A DNA stretch of 64,000 bases from Entomoplasma freundtii (GTDB lineage Bacteria > Bacillota_I > Bacilli_A > Mycoplasmatales > Mycoplasmataceae), in the NCBI RefSeq assembly GCF_002804205.1, contig NZ_CP024962.1, positions 248,001-312,000 on the forward strand. The letters are read 5' to 3'. Shown piece by piece: positions 44,553 to 55,650 of this stretch. The notes under the pieces were generated by a model. It saw nothing but the letters and a program-made list of their open reading frames with translations. It made no database searches and was not told the origin of the DNA. Each line of letters begins with the position of its first letter. The first letter of the stretch is position 1. Position numbers and translations under genes: made by a program.

Positions 44553-46643
44553 TTAATTGTGAACAATTTCTGATTGTTTTGTTTGGTTTGCAATTTTAGT
44601 TTTGGTTTGGTTTTTTGTTAACTTTAATTTACCAAACTCAATTTTTTCACCGTTTTTTAAACTAAATAATAAGCGGAATAAAATGATATGTACAAAGGTT
44701 CCGGCAGCAATCGCTAACAAGAATAAAGGAATTCCTACATAACTACCACTAGTGGTGTCAACACCGCCAAAGATGGCAATAATAGGTCCTCCTCAAGCCC
44801 CAACATGTCCTCTCAATTTAAAGAGACCGGCCAACATTCCTGCGACACCACTTCCAACAATGTTTGGGATAATTACTGCTCAGGTATGTTTTGTGGCAAA
44901 AGGAATTGCCCCTTCACTAATACCCATAAAGCCTAAGATGGTTGTATTGATGGCCATGCCTTTGTCTTCATTTAATTTTTTTCGAAATAATAAGGAGGTA
45001 ATTCCGCAACCTAATGGCGCTACACCAAAAGCTGCCGCCGCACAACCCATGGCAATTCCATTATCAATTGGAATCAAAGCAGTTGCTCCGAATGAGGAAA
45101 TCTTGTTGATTGGACCACCCATATCAACTCCAGCTAGTAGGCCCAAGACGAGACCGACAAAGACCATTCCTACTCCACTAGCTTCCATTTTCATAATAGC
45201 AAAGTTAAAGTAACCTAAAGCCACACCGATTAAAGGTCCAAAAGTAAACATTCAGGCTAATCAAAAGATCAAAGTTAAAAAGACAGGGATAATTATGATT
45301 GGCATGATTGGTTGGATATATTTGTTAATTTTTCACTTTGTATTGATTCACTTAACTGTATAGCCAACAGCTAGTCCAAAGATGATGGCCCCCACAATAT
45401 TTAGTGGTTGCATCAAAGCATTGATGCTTTCGAAATTACCAGTAATTGGATTATCAACCATGACATTTTTGAAATAACCTTGTCAAACTAATTTAGGGTT
45501 ATTTCCAGCCATTGTTAAGATAAAGGCTGGGGCAATAGCTGAACGCCCAGCAACTGAATTGGCAATATAACCTCCAGCCACTCCCATCATAACGGTAAAA
45601 CCGATACCGGCAAATTGGTTTAAAGTGGCTAAGAAATTATCGCCATTTAAATCAATTTTGGCAGCACTTCCAATTCCACTCACGATTGCTGAAATTAAAC
45701 CAGCAAAGACAATGAAGGGAATCATATAGGAAATACCATTCATGATATGAGAAACTCATTTTTGTTTATCTTTGACAACAAAATTATCAAGATTTTTCGC
45801 TTCCCCAAGATTTTGTTCGATTTTAGCTTGTGCTAAGCCTTTTTGAAGTTCTTCAAGTGGTTTATTAACAACTGCTTTTGTACCAACTCGATAAATTTTT
45901 TTCCCAATAAAGCGGTCAGTTTCCACACCAATGTCTGTTGCCAAAATAACCATATCGGCTGCTTGGATTTGTTCATCGGTGAGGATAAACTCAGGACCTT
46001 TTTGCCCTTGGGCTTCAATATGTAGATCTCAATTTAACTCTTCAGCTGCCTTAAGCAAAGCTTCACGGGCCATATAAGTATGAGCTACCCCTGTAGCACA
46101 AGAAGTAATCCCTACAACTTTAGTAAGACGACTAAGTGAATTTTCCGATTGAGACTGATTATCGGTTTGGTGACTTAAATCGGCAGGTTGATTGATTAAC
46201 GTCACAATTTCATCTACATCATGAGAAAACTTTAATTTTTCACAAATTTCTTTATCCAAAAGTTTGATAGCAATCCCACTTAAGGTATCTAGATGAATAT
46301 CGGTTTGGTCAGTCGATTTGTTAGTTTCGTTAGTTCGATCAGGAATTAATAACAGAATTGCTTGAGAAACTTGATTAACGCCATCCCAAATGATCGGTTC
46401 CTGAAATCTCACAAAGAAAACTGCTGGCTCCAAAATGATTGGTGAGTGGGCATGAGGAATGGCAAAACCATTCTCAAAAGCTGTTGAAACTTCCGCCTCA
46501 CGATTGTTAAATGCTACTACTAATTCTTGGCTATCTTGAACAATATTAGTTGCCAAAGCCATTTTGGCAACTTGAGCAAAGAGCTCATCCTTGTTTTTGA
46601 TATCCAATTCCAAAAGAACCCGTTCTTTAGTTAATAGATTCAT
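44553..46643 (-). CDS. PTS fructose-type EIIABC permease (first copy)
   Basis: 696 residues with at least ten TGA-Trp codons. Imports and phosphorylates fructose or a related sugar. EIIA: active His64 in ENGFAIPHAHS. EIIB: Cys182 in ITSCATGVAHTYMARE. EIIC: about eight spans with GVAGGYIANSVAGRSAIAPA, VDMGGPINKISS and GFMGISEGAIPFA. It has a paralogue of the same design at 47.2-49.3 kb; a short lipoprotein gene lies between the two. No fructose-1-phosphate kinase is seen in the window, so the sugar could also be mannitol-like or a 2-O-glycerate (inference). Confidence 0.92.
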
Positions 46644-46678
46644 TTATTTAGGGGACCTTTCTGTGTCCTTATTATTTT

Positions 46679-47119
46679 TTATTCAAAGATTGCTAAATTA
46701 AAGGTAAATGTGACATTTTGAATTAAAACAGTGATTGGCACACTTTTTTCACCTTCACTAGGTTTAAATAAATCTTTAGATAATTCTTTATCTTCATCAA
46801 CTATAAGTTTTCCATTTTTGATAATTTCTTGGTCGTTAATAGACAAAGTTTTTAAATCAGCAAAAGGAATATAAACTTCTGAATCTAATTTGTTATCTTG
46901 ACAAAATTTTTGAATTTCTTGAATAACATATTTCTTGAAATCGAGTGGTTTTAAAGGAAGATCTTTACCCAAAATTTTCATTGTAGGTTTTACTTCTTCC
47001 ATCAATTTAGCATATTTTTCCAATTCACTGGTTTTTATTTTAGTTTGGCAACTCACAACAACACTAGCTGTAGTGGCGACCAAACCTAAACTACCTAAAA
47101 GACTAAGTACTTTCTTCAT
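46679..47119 (-). CDS. Short lipoprotein
   Basis: 146 residues. The signal peptide MKKVLSLLGSLGLVATTASV ends in VVSC at 21-24, the classic Spiroplasma/Entomoplasma lipobox and start. The mature part is about 120 residues, Lys-rich, with no recognised domain. AAAAGGAG precedes the ATG. It lies between two fructose-type PTS genes on the same strand (35 and 39 nt gaps), so it is likely expressed with them. It could help capture a substrate, but this is only inferred from position. Confidence 0.85.
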   Translation of the reverse strand: MKKVLSLLGSLGLVATTASVVVSCQTKIKTSELEKYAKLMEEVKPTMKILGKDLPLKPLDFKKYVIQEIQKFCQDNKLDSEVYIPFADLKTLSINDQEIIKNGKLIVDEDKELSKDLFKPSEGEKSVPITVLIQNVTFTFNLAIFE

Positions 47120-47158
47120 CTTTTTTCTCCTTTTAGTTTATAGTTTCGCTTTCGCTTA

Positions 47159-49267
47159 CTATGCTTGAGCGTTTGTTGCTTGTTTTTTATTTTTGAATAA
47201 TTTTGCTTTTTTGTTTGGTAAAGCTTTGGCTTTTGCTTCATTTTCAGCAATTAATTCAAAACCAACCCCTTTACCTCTGCGGGCATCTAAGTTCATTCAT
47301 AGTCCGTAAACTGATGTAGTAACAGCAACTCCACAAATAACAGCCAAGAAGTATCAAAGAGTCATTAATCCGTAAGGAACGGCTCCAAGAATAGCGACAA
47401 TTGGTCCTCCATGAGCAGCAGCATCGGTTACTCCAAATGCTCCAGCAATTCCACCGGCTACTAATGATCCTGACACGTTTGCGATAATAGCACGACGTGG
47501 GTCACGAATGGCGAATGGAATTGCGCCTTCACTAATTCCGATTGTTCCCATAATTAGAGCAGCTACCCCTAGGTTACGTTCTTCTTCAGTAAAGAATTTT
47601 TTAAATAATAAAGTTGACAATCCCATAGCCATTGGAGCGACAGGAATGGCAGCAGCCATTGCTCCCATTGGTTGGTAAATATGATCAGTAACTAAAGCGG
47701 CACAAGTGACAAAGGCAATCTTGTTGATTGGACCACCCATATCAAAACCAGCCATTGCTCCTAAGACAGCACCCAAACCTAATCCAACTCAGATTCCGAC
47801 ATTTCCTTGGTAGGCTCTATTGATAGCGTGTGAGATTTTGTCCATGACAAAGCCAATTGGACCACCAATTGCGTAAATGAATAATAGTGAAATCCCAATT
47901 CCAGCCATCAAAGGAATGAAGAAAATTGGCATTGCTGGTGCTAGTGATCTTGGCACTTTTCAAGTGTTTACTCATTTAACAAAATAACCGACCAAAATTC
48001 CGGCAATTAGTGCTCCTACAAACCCTGTTGGTGTTTGGACAGCACTCATCCCAGGTAAAGGCATGAATTTTCCAGCATCGTTACCAATAAAGGCACCAAC
48101 CATTGCTGGAGCAATTGCGGCACGACCAGCAATCGAGTTAGCAATAAACCCTGCCAAGATAGGAATCATCAAGGTAAAGGCTGAAGCTCCAATTAATTCT
48201 AGAACTGCTAATGGACCTCATGGCGATTTATAAATATCGTTACCATTAGCATCAATCCCGACAATTGGTCCTTTGGTTCCAGCTTCTGGACCCCAAATAG
48301 CTTTGGCTAGTCCTAAACTGAAGGCTAAACAGATTCCCCCCAAAACAATGACTGGAATCATGTATGAAATCCCTGCCAAAATATGTTGTAGTAAACCAGT
48401 TTTTGGTCCACTACTTGCTTTTTTACCTTTTGAATTATCAAATCCATTTGTCCCAAGATCTAAAATTGTTCCTTGTTCAATGGCGTTATTAATAATTTCG
48501 GTAGGGTTTTTAATCGCTTTTGCAACTCCGGTTTGGTAGAATTTCTTTCCCCCAAAACGATCTTTATCGACATTAACATCGGTTGCAAAAATAACTACAT
48601 CGGCTGAAGCGATTTCTGCATCGGTAAAAGGAGTACCGACTCCTTTTGAACCATGAGTTTCCACGCGAATATTGTGGCCCATTTCTTTACCGACCTTCAA
48701 GAGTTTATCTTCGGCCATAAAAGTATGGGCAATTCCAACAGCACAAGCAGTAATGGCAAGAATATTTAACGACTTGCTAGTATTTGCTTGTTCTGAAACC
48801 TCATTTGTAGTTGCGTTTTTTTCTTTGTTTAAGGCTTGCAACACTTCCTCAACACTTTCGGTTTTGTTTAATGTGGTTTTGAATTCTTCATCCATTAACT
48901 TAACGGCCACATCACTTAAAATACTTAGGTGTTGATCCCCGTTGGGTCCTTCTGGCACTAGTAAAGCAATTAAAATTTGGGTTGGTTTCCCGTCCATTGA
49001 ATTTCAATCAATTGCTTTTTTTAAACGTACAACAAAAACAGCAGCTTGCTTAACTTCCTTAATACGTGAGTGAGGAATGGCAAAACCATCCTCAAAGCCA
49101 GTTGAACCTTCGTTTTCACGGGCTTCAAAACCTTTAATTAAAGATTCTTTACTTGCGACAAGATTTAACGAATAAGCTTTTTCAGCAATAAATTCAAAAG
49201 CATCTTTTTGATCTTTTAAATCAACATCTAAGTAAATGTAATCTTTATTGAAAACTTGATTGTTCAC
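47159..49267 (-). CDS. PTS fructose-type EIIABC permease (second copy)
   Basis: 702 residues from a GTG start at 49267 with a strong GGAGG. Same layout as the downstream paralogue: EIIA His66 in EDGFAIPHSR, EIIB Cys in ITACAVGIAHTFMAED, EIIC with FIANSIAGRAAIAPA, FDMGGPINKIAF and GTIGISEGAIPFA. TGA-Trp at 49004, 48218, 47970, 47958, 47790, 47353 and 47297. The RpiR gene upstream probably controls it. The two permeases may have different sugars; the sequences differ most in the linker between EIIA and EIIB. Confidence 0.93.
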
Positions 49268-49354
49268 TTTTATAATCCTCCAAACAAAATTTTATAAAAA
49301 TATTCACGGAATGTATATTTAATTTTGAAAGAAATTTCGGAATATTTTCCAAAT

Positions 49355-49381
49355 GAAAAAGCGCCTATTTAGCGCTTTTTC
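49355..49381. terminator. Terminator overlapping the RpiR stop
   Basis: GAAAAAGCGC and GCGCTTTTTC pair around a 7-nt loop that holds the stop codon of the RpiR gene. Separates the regulator from the PTS genes. Confidence 0.82.
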
Positions 49382-50177
49382 AACTTCATGCTTCAACGAT
49401 TTCTTCGCTTTGGATGTCTAAAGTGAGGAGATATTTGAAAATAATTTCCCAAGCAGCCATTACCGCAGGCTTGGCAGCAAAGGAAAAAGAACGATATTTA
49501 GGGTCTCCAGATTTTATACAAACATAGTGTTGAGCTTTATTAATAAGTTCAGAATTAAAGTCTCCACTAAACAAAATTAGTGGAATTTTGCGTTTATTGG
49601 CTTCATTAGCGATTTGATTTGATTCGCGTTTATCACCCGAATAACTAATAATAATTACCAAATCATTGCTGGTCATATAGTTAAGATTAATTAATTGTTG
49701 GTGTCAATCACTCGATAACATCACATGTCTACCGACTTGCGAAAGTTTGTGTTCCACCTCGGTCTTAATCGTGCGATTACCCCCAATACCAACAACATTA
49801 ATTTTATTTGATCGGATAATTAATCGCGAAATCGCTTCGATTTCTTCACTTTTAAAGTAGTCTAATGTTTCCACAACAGCCTGGATAATTTTATTTTTGC
49901 CATCGTCAATGGTTTCTTTTTCCCGATTTCATATCAAAAAGTAACTAGGAGCCTCTTCATTAATTAAGTTCACAAAATGCTTATAAGATTGGCCAGTTAA
50001 ACTTTTAGCAAACCTTGATACTGAGGGTTGGCTACAATTGGCTTTTTGACTTAAAGTGGTTACCGTTAATTTAAACTGGCGATTTATTAATAGTTCATCA
50101 ATTATGACTCTGGCTAAACGGTGGTTTAGATTTTCTTCAGAAGATTGTGTCATTTCAAAAAGTTGGTCTAGAATCAT
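49365..50177 (-). CDS. RpiR family regulator near the fructose PTS genes
   Basis: 270 residues with TGA-Trp at 49929, 49704, 49386 and 49380. The last codons run into the terminator loop. HTH: LTVTTLSQKANCSQPSVSRFAKSLTGQSYKHF (about residues 38-70); SIS domain with INVVGIGGNRTIKTEVEHKL and VIIISYSGDKRESNQIA, the sugar-phosphate site. AGGT precedes the ATG. Probably a repressor or activator of the downstream PTS genes, by analogy with other RpiR-PTS neighbours. Confidence 0.87.
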
Positions 50178-50261
50178 CTTTTACCTCGCATTATTAGTCT
50201 TTTCAACAAATTGTGGTGAAAAGTTAAAAACTTAAAAGTCTTTATGCGGTGATTGTAAACC

Positions 50262-50290
50262 AAAAATATTCAATAACTGAATATTTTTTT
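50262..50290. terminator. Hairpin between HU-like gene and RpiR gene
   Basis: AAAAATATTCA and TGAATATTTTT (11 bp) around a 5-nt loop. AT-rich, symmetric; a second, minus-strand terminator lies just upstream at 50305-50332. Confidence 0.55.
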
Positions 50291-50304
50291 AAAAAGTAAA
50301 GGAT

Positions 50305-50332
50305 AAAAAATCCCAGAAGCGGACTGGGATTT
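50305..50332 (-). terminator. Terminator after the HU-like gene
   Basis: On the minus strand AAATCCCAG pairs with CTGGGATTT around 7 nt, then a run of T. It lies about 60 nt after the stop. An additional inverted repeat GACTGTAG/CTACAGTC (50347-50354 and 50391-50398) spans the stop codon. Confidence 0.8.
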
Positions 50333-50390
50333 AAGAATTAAAGTCAGACTGTAGACGATGATTGTGATATATTTGTCACTTCCGCTTCCT

Positions 50391-51038
50391 CTACAGTCTT
50401 GCGTCTTTTGGGTTTGCTTTGACCGCCTCGCGCATAAACTCAAGTAGTTCACGTTTGGTTAAGTCAGCGAGAATTACTTCTTCAAGTTCTGGACGTCCAT
50501 GAAAAAATAAATCGCGAGTTTCGTTAGCATGTTTAATTAAGTCGCTGCGGGCTTCCTTAATTTCTAACGAACCATCGACATTTGCTCTCTCTGGCATTTC
50601 TAATTCCACAAAAGTGACTGACATGATTTCTTTAGGAACTTGTTTTGAAAGTTGATGAGCATATTTCTTTGTCATACGGTTCACATAGGAAAGGGCTTTT
50701 TTATGTTTCTTTGAAACTTTTGTTTCGACCTTTGACCAATTGTTTGGATCGATGGCATCTTTTAAGGTTTTTGAAGCTATAAACTTTGGTTTTGTTCGTG
50801 CAGAAATAATAATTTTTTCACCAGTTGCTGGATTAACCCCGACGCGTTTTTTTACATGTTCGGTTTTGAATTTACCAAAACCATGAATTTCCACTACATG
50901 TTTTTCGATTAAATCATTAGCGATTGAATCGAAAATGATATCAACAATTTCTTTAGCATCTTTTGCGGTCAAAAAATCTTTTTCCATCATCAGATCTTCC
51001 GCAAGCGTTTTTTTAGTTGATAGCGTGTCTCACTTCAT
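50391..51038 (-). CDS. HU/IHF-family DNA-binding protein with a long C-terminal module
   Basis: 215 residues from the ATG at 51038 (GGAAGG ribosome site), TGA-Trp at codon 3. Residues 1-100 are the HU fold: LTAKDAKEIVDIIFDSIAND, VEIHGFGKFKTEHVKKRVG, then the DNA-contact arm GVNPATGEKIIISARTKPKF and KTLKDAID. Ordinary HU ends near residue 92. About 110 more residues follow. Their last 90 (from MTKKYAHQL onwards) resemble the extra tail of ribosomal protein L20 encoded at 56.7-57.5 kb, including ER..VDGS and LTKRELLEFMRE. Whether this is the main nucleoid protein cannot be told. Confidence 0.88.
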
Positions 51039-51203
51039 ATTGCCTTCCTTTCTCGGGGTTTCACCTTATTTTAATTTTACCCACTTAAAAGTGAAACTCT
51101 GGGAATCGACCTTTTTTTCCAAAAAAAGCCATTGGGGGTGTTAGATTTGCAATTTTGTTGTTTTCAAGACCTAATAAAGGAGATTGAAAAAACCTAAATT
51201 TCT

Positions 51204-51338
51204 TTAGCTTTCACTCGAATAACGCTGGTCTAATTTTTTAATGAAATAGGTACGCAAGGATCAGACAAGGCCAAAAATAACGATAGTTAAGAGGCTTGAC
51301 CAAATTTTAGTGTAACTTTGAAAGGTCGCGCTAGTCAT
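51204..51338 (-). CDS. Tiny single-span membrane protein
   Basis: 44 residues, MTSATFQSYTKIWSSLLTIV then FGLVWSLRTYFIKKLDQRYS, with TGA read as Trp in the helix. One membrane span at about 13-30 followed by a positive-charged tail, so the C-terminus faces the cytoplasm. Ribosome site is weak; a -10-like GTAAAAT lies directly before the ATG, so a leaderless message is possible. No family recognised. Confidence 0.45.
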
Positions 51339-51704
51339 ATTTTACGGGTTTGTCAAAGCGCAGTTTGACTTATTTTTCAACAAAATTATAAGAAGACAAA
51401 AATGGGCTTAAAAATTAGTAAAAGCAAATAACTAAGTTAAAACATAAGTGGTTCTTTGGTAAAAGTAATAATTAAGCTTAATGATTAATTAAGATTAGGA
51501 TAAATGTAAAAATTAAATCGAGGCTAGTTATAAATATAAGCAACTCAAGTTATTTACTTTCTGTTTTAAGTTTTGGTGTGTTGCTCAAGGCTAACAACTT
51601 TTTGACACTTTAAATATCTTTATCTTTTCAAGACCGTTTTCACAAAATTAAAAGATAATTAGGTTGTAGTTTTTTAGCACGATTGCAAAAGGAGAAAAAC
51701 AAAA
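51339..51704. other. Intergenic region upstream of ridA
   Basis: 366 nt, AT-rich, with no coding frame above about 20 codons on either strand. TTGACA at about 51601 could be the -35 of ridA, but no clear -10 follows at 17 nt. I see no RNA gene or repeat. Confidence 0.5.
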
Positions 51705-52082
51705 ATGAAAATAATTGAAACTGATAAAGCGCCTAAGGCCGTGGGGCCTTATAGTCAAGCAATCCAACTCGAAAATGGTTTCCTCTATACGTCAGGACAA
51801 TTGGGTCTTAACCCTGAAACAATGAAAATGCCCGAAAAGGTAACAGACCAAGCTTGAAATGCTCTTGAAAATATCGATAATATTTTAATTGAAGCTGGTT
51901 ATACAAAAAATGATGTTGTTAAAACTTTGGTTTTATTAGCCGATATCAAAGATTTTGTGGAATGTAATAAAATCTATACTGAATATTTTGGGGACCACAA
52001 ACCAGCGCGAAGCGCCTTTCAAGTAGCCGCTTTACCACTCGGTGGCAAAATTGAAATTGAAGCAATTGCTTATAAAGAATAA
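51705..52082 (+). CDS. ridA: RidA/YjgF family reactive imine deaminase
   Basis: 125 residues, one TGA-Trp in QAWNALENID. Hydrolyses reactive enamines and imines released by PLP enzymes. Motifs: APKAVGPYSQAIQLENGFLYTSGQLGL at the start (shown here in part), the catalytic Arg in KPARSAFQVAALPLGG, and IEIEAIAYK at the end. The length fits the family (about 125). GGAG precedes the ATG. Stands alone between terminators. Confidence 0.94.
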
Positions 52083-52100
52083 TTGAAAATATTAATACGT

Positions 52101-52140
52101 ACAATAAAAAATATCAGAGTTTCCTGATATTTTTTATTGT
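52101..52140. terminator. Terminator after ridA
   Basis: ACAATAAAAAATATCAG and CTGATATTTTTTATTGT pair around 6 nt, 19 nt past the stop. Confidence 0.9.
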
Positions 52141-52444
52141 TAAATTTTTAAAAGTATTTTCTTTAAACTCTTTTTCCAGCCTTTCAAGGATTTGTAGAAT
52201 ATTTATTTTTCCCATAAAAACTATCTGGTTTTTATTATTTTGCTAACAGTTAATTATTTCTGAATTATTATATTAAAAGTTAAGAAAATATTGGCTATGA
52301 TTTCAGTGCTTTTACCCTTGGAAAACTCGATTATTAAGGTCTTTTAAAACTAAGGCGTTTCCAAGGAAGCAATGACTCCTCGTGGTGAAAATAAAATGAA
52401 ATATAATTTTATATTTTACTTAACATTATTGAGTTGGGAGAACA
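52141..52444 (+). promoter_or_regulatory. Leader region with inverted repeat
   Basis: 304 nt without a coding frame. It includes a 9-bp inverted repeat CCTTGGAAA (52316-52324) and TTTCCAAGG (52358-52366) around a 33-nt loop, then an AT-rich stretch and GGGAG before the next gene. It may be a structured leader or an operator; no match to a known class. Confidence 0.3.
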
Positions 52445-54259
52445 ATGGCGACGCAGATAATTTACAATCCATTAGCAGAGTATCAAAATAACTTAAAGCA
52501 AATTCATAATGACAATTTAACTAATTTTTTTGACAATTTAGTACAACAAAACCAAATTGACGAAAATTTGAACAAAAAAACTGTTGAAGATTTTTATCAT
52601 AATAAAAAGAGTTTGACATTAACTAATAAAAAGAAAGCCAATTTGGAAAAAGGTCGCTTGGCTTTGATTTTTTTAGCAATTATCTTTGGAATTGCTCCAT
52701 TAGTGGGGTGGTTTTTACTACGGACTAATGCGCAAGTTTTTCTTTGGGTTGGACTCATGGCTGGAGTGGGATTAATTGGCCTTGGACTGTCAGTTTATTG
52801 CATAGTTAAAAAAATCAAGCCGAAAATCCAAAATCTTCACTCACAATCAACAACTTTTGAAAGCAAAATGAATGATTTAGAAACTAATTGTTGGTCACAA
52901 TTATTGGGCTTGAACCAAAGTTATGATTGACAATTAACGACACGTTTATTAGAGCAAACCTTGCCGATTGTCAAATTTGATCCTTATTTAAAACTAGATA
53001 AATTTCAACATTTTTTAAACCATGGTTTACGGAATACTGATTTTGATGAAACTGTTATTGATCTTAAGAGTGGGGAGATTGCTACAAACCCCTTTATTTT
53101 CGTGGAGAAGTTACACCATAATTTAGGAATGCAAGCCTATTTTGGGTCTATCACTATTTCTTGAACCGAAACTTATACTGACCATGAAGGAAAAACTCAA
53201 ACCCGAATCCAAACTCAAGTTTTAACAGCTTCTGTCGAACAACCTTGTCCTTTTTATAAAACTACTAAAGAACTCTTTTTTAGTCATGAAGTAGCTCCGA
53301 AACTAAATTTTCAACGTGAACCATCCAATTTGGTCCATAGTAATGAGCGAGATATTACAAAGGCTATGAAAAAACTTGATAATAAAGCCCGAAAGGCGAT
53401 TAAAGACGGTAACGATTTTAATTTAATGAATAATAGTGAATTTGAAGTTTTATTTAATGCGTTAAATCGGAATGATGAAATTCAATTCCGATTCCTCTTT
53501 TCTGATCTTGCTCAAAAGCAGTTAGAAGATTTTCTTAAGAATCCGGATTATCCGCATGCCGATGAATTTTATTGGTGAAAAAATCAAGAATTATCTTGCT
53601 TAATGGGTACCTATTTGACCAATGTGTCATGAGATTTTAATCCTCAAAAATACCAAAATTTTGATTTAGCAGCCGCTCGTCAAAATTTTATTAGTAGCAA
53701 TATGACTTTCTTTGAAAATTTTTATTTAGCAATTACACCCCTTTTGGCAACTCCACTTTTGCAAGAACCGCGTACTATAGAATATCCGACGTTAGCGACA
53801 CCAGAATATTTAGCTTCTTGGCAAAAAGAGGCTATTGTAGCTAATTTTGGTAATGAGTTAATTCACCCATTATCACGAACCAATAACATTTTTAAAATTG
53901 TGACCAATAATGCTGCCAATGGCTTAGAACAACTAATGGTTAAGGCCTTTGGTTACCAAACCATTGAACGCGTGACTTATATTCCGGTTTTAGGTGGCGA
54001 TGGTTATTGGCATAATGTGCCGGTCTGATGGACGGAGTATATTCCCGTTGCTCAAGAATCGGCAGTATTAGTTAAAAACGTCGAGGATTTAGCAATGCAA
54101 AAACGTCTCCAAAACCCTGATAATGCAGCGTTAAATGCTTATCTTGAAAAGCAGAACTTAGAAAGAAAAGATATTCATTTATTTGATAATATAATTAGTT
54201 TTAAGCATGAAACTGGTACATTTGATGAACACCAAACTTTTTGAAATGCGTTAAACTAA
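52445..54259 (+). CDS. Large membrane-anchored protein paired with LemA
   Basis: 604 residues with TGA-Trp at 52928, 53162, 53576, 53630, 54026 and 54242. An N-terminal helical stretch of about 70 residues is followed by two membrane helices at about 72-92 and 98-120, then about 480 soluble residues. Regions such as SWTETYTDHEGKTQTR and PVWWTEYIPVAQE recur in form, with many aromatic residues. I do not recognise the family with certainty; proteins of the DUF3137 type often lie next to lemA and have a similar plan. GGGAG precedes the ATG. lemA follows after 39 nt. Confidence 0.75.
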
Positions 54260-54298
54260 GGTTTAAACTTAAGATAATTTAATAAAAGGAGAAAAATA

Positions 54299-54961
54299 AT
54301 GGCAAATCGACTTGACGAAATGACCGGACCAGTTTCGGAAACTGGCAAAAATATTAATGTAATTAACAAACAACTTAAAATTGAAGTAGGCAAGGGCTCA
54401 AAAATTTTTCAAATTGTTTTATGGCTTTTTATTCTTCCAGGTTTTATTTTTTGAATTAAAAAAATCAAAGCCAAAAACTATTTAGACCGCTTAGAACAAA
54501 AAATTCAGGCAGCCGCTTCACAATATGATAATTATTTAGACCAACGGGTACAAATTTTAGAAAATATCGCTGGCCTTTTAAAACAATCAATCAATATTGA
54601 TAAAGATATTTTCACTTCTTTGGCTGCTTTGCGTTCAGGCACTAAATTGAATGATCAAAAACGTAATGAGCTAGCGACTGAAGTTGACTTAGTGAATACA
54701 AAGTTAAATGTGGCTTTTGAAAACTATCCTGAATTAAAATCGCAAGATACTGTTTTAGCAGCCATGAAACAAAACGATTATACGCAAAGAGAAATCTCAG
54801 CTTCACGTAGTAATTACAATGATTTTGTAAGTCGTTGAAACCAAGATATCCAAGTTTGACCAACATACAAAATTGTGGCTGCCAAAAATGGTTTTACCAC
54901 TCGTATTCCGTTTACAGCATCACAAGAAACTAAAACTAAAGCTCAAAGTACCTTCTTTTAG
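54299..54961 (+). CDS. lemA: LemA family protein
   Basis: 220 residues, TGA-Trp in GFIFWIKK, SRWNQDIQVW. LemA proteins have an extracellular N-terminus, one membrane helix and a helical domain; their role is unknown. Here the helix is at about 36-53 after a 35-residue polar start, later than the usual 1-25. The domain then has YDNYLDQRVQILENIAGLL, FENYPELKSQD and ISASRSNYNDFVSRWN, matching the family's (D/N)Y-x-R pattern. AAAGGAG precedes the ATG. A strong terminator follows. Confidence 0.88.
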
Positions 54962-55055
54962 AACTTTATAGATAAATTTTAAAACCCTAAAACCTTAGTC
55001 TTCCCCTTATTATTAGTAATCAATTGACATTTAGCTTTTAATAAAGTTAAACTTC

Positions 55056-55103
55056 AAAAATAGAAAACCTGGCTTTTTATAGCAGAGCAGGTTTTCTATT
55101 TTT
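55056..55103. terminator. Terminator after lemA
   Basis: AAAAATAGAAAACCTG and CAGGTTTTCTATTTTT (16 bp) around a 16-nt loop. Confidence 0.92.
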
Positions 55104-55150
55104 CTTGGTTACTTTTCCAAATTTAGTTTTGGTTTGGAGCGAGGTTTATA

Positions 55151-55193
55151 AAAAACAAGACCCCATTATCTTGCAGTGACGAAGGGGCCTTGT
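55151..55193 (-). terminator. Terminator after the degenerate HNH-like gene
   Basis: On the minus strand CAAGGCCCC pairs with GGGGTCTTG (one mismatch) around a 19-nt loop, then six T. It lies about 23 nt past the stop. Confidence 0.75.
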
Positions 55194-55215
55194 AGTATTG
55201 AGTGATTAATAATTT

Positions 55216-55515
55216 CTAATTGTAACCTTTGACTCTATCACAATAACTATGCATTGCTTGATAATGTTCAGAATGTTCATGACTTTTATCAACATTATTG
55301 GGGCTATTGTGGGGTGCTGTAACATAACCAACAACCCAACTATAATCGCTTTGAGCTCCATAGTTTCGAGAATATAGACGCTTATCTCTAAATTGACATA
55401 AGCCATCAGGGCAAAAAGCTATCCCTGTCGGTTCGCCATCCTCTAACTGGCCACTTGAATTAACTCAAGCAATGCCTTTTTCTAGAAAAGTAATTTCTTT
55501 TTCCTGAGTAACCAT
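55216..55515 (-). CDS. Degenerate HNH-nuclease-like protein (copy 1)
   Basis: 99 residues, TGA-Trp at codon 17. Homologous to the HNH protein at 58.5 kb: both share GIA(F/Y)CP...C, then SD(Y/A)SWVV, and end with YQAMH(S/N)YC(D/N). The metal-binding Asp-His of the HNH motif (DH in copy 2) is replaced by Gly-Tyr here, so nuclease activity is probably lost or changed, although the frame is open and the ribosome site GGAGGTGAG strong. A hairpin AAACCCTAA/TTAGGATTT with a T-run sits just before the ribosome site and may attenuate it. Divergent from infC. Confidence 0.75.
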
Positions 55516-55650
55516 ACCAAATCTCACCTCCTTTCAGAAGGATAAAAAGAAATCCTAATTTATGGTTAGGGTTTATTTTAAGACTGGTAGTTAGGAAAAG
55601 TAATTTCTTTTTTTCATAAAATTATCCATTTTATTTATTAAGCAAATTGC

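Noticed and set aside
44752-45213. Open plus-strand frame of 153 codons opposite the first fructose PTS gene
   Set aside because: Proline-rich shadow of the conserved EIIC domain on the other strand.
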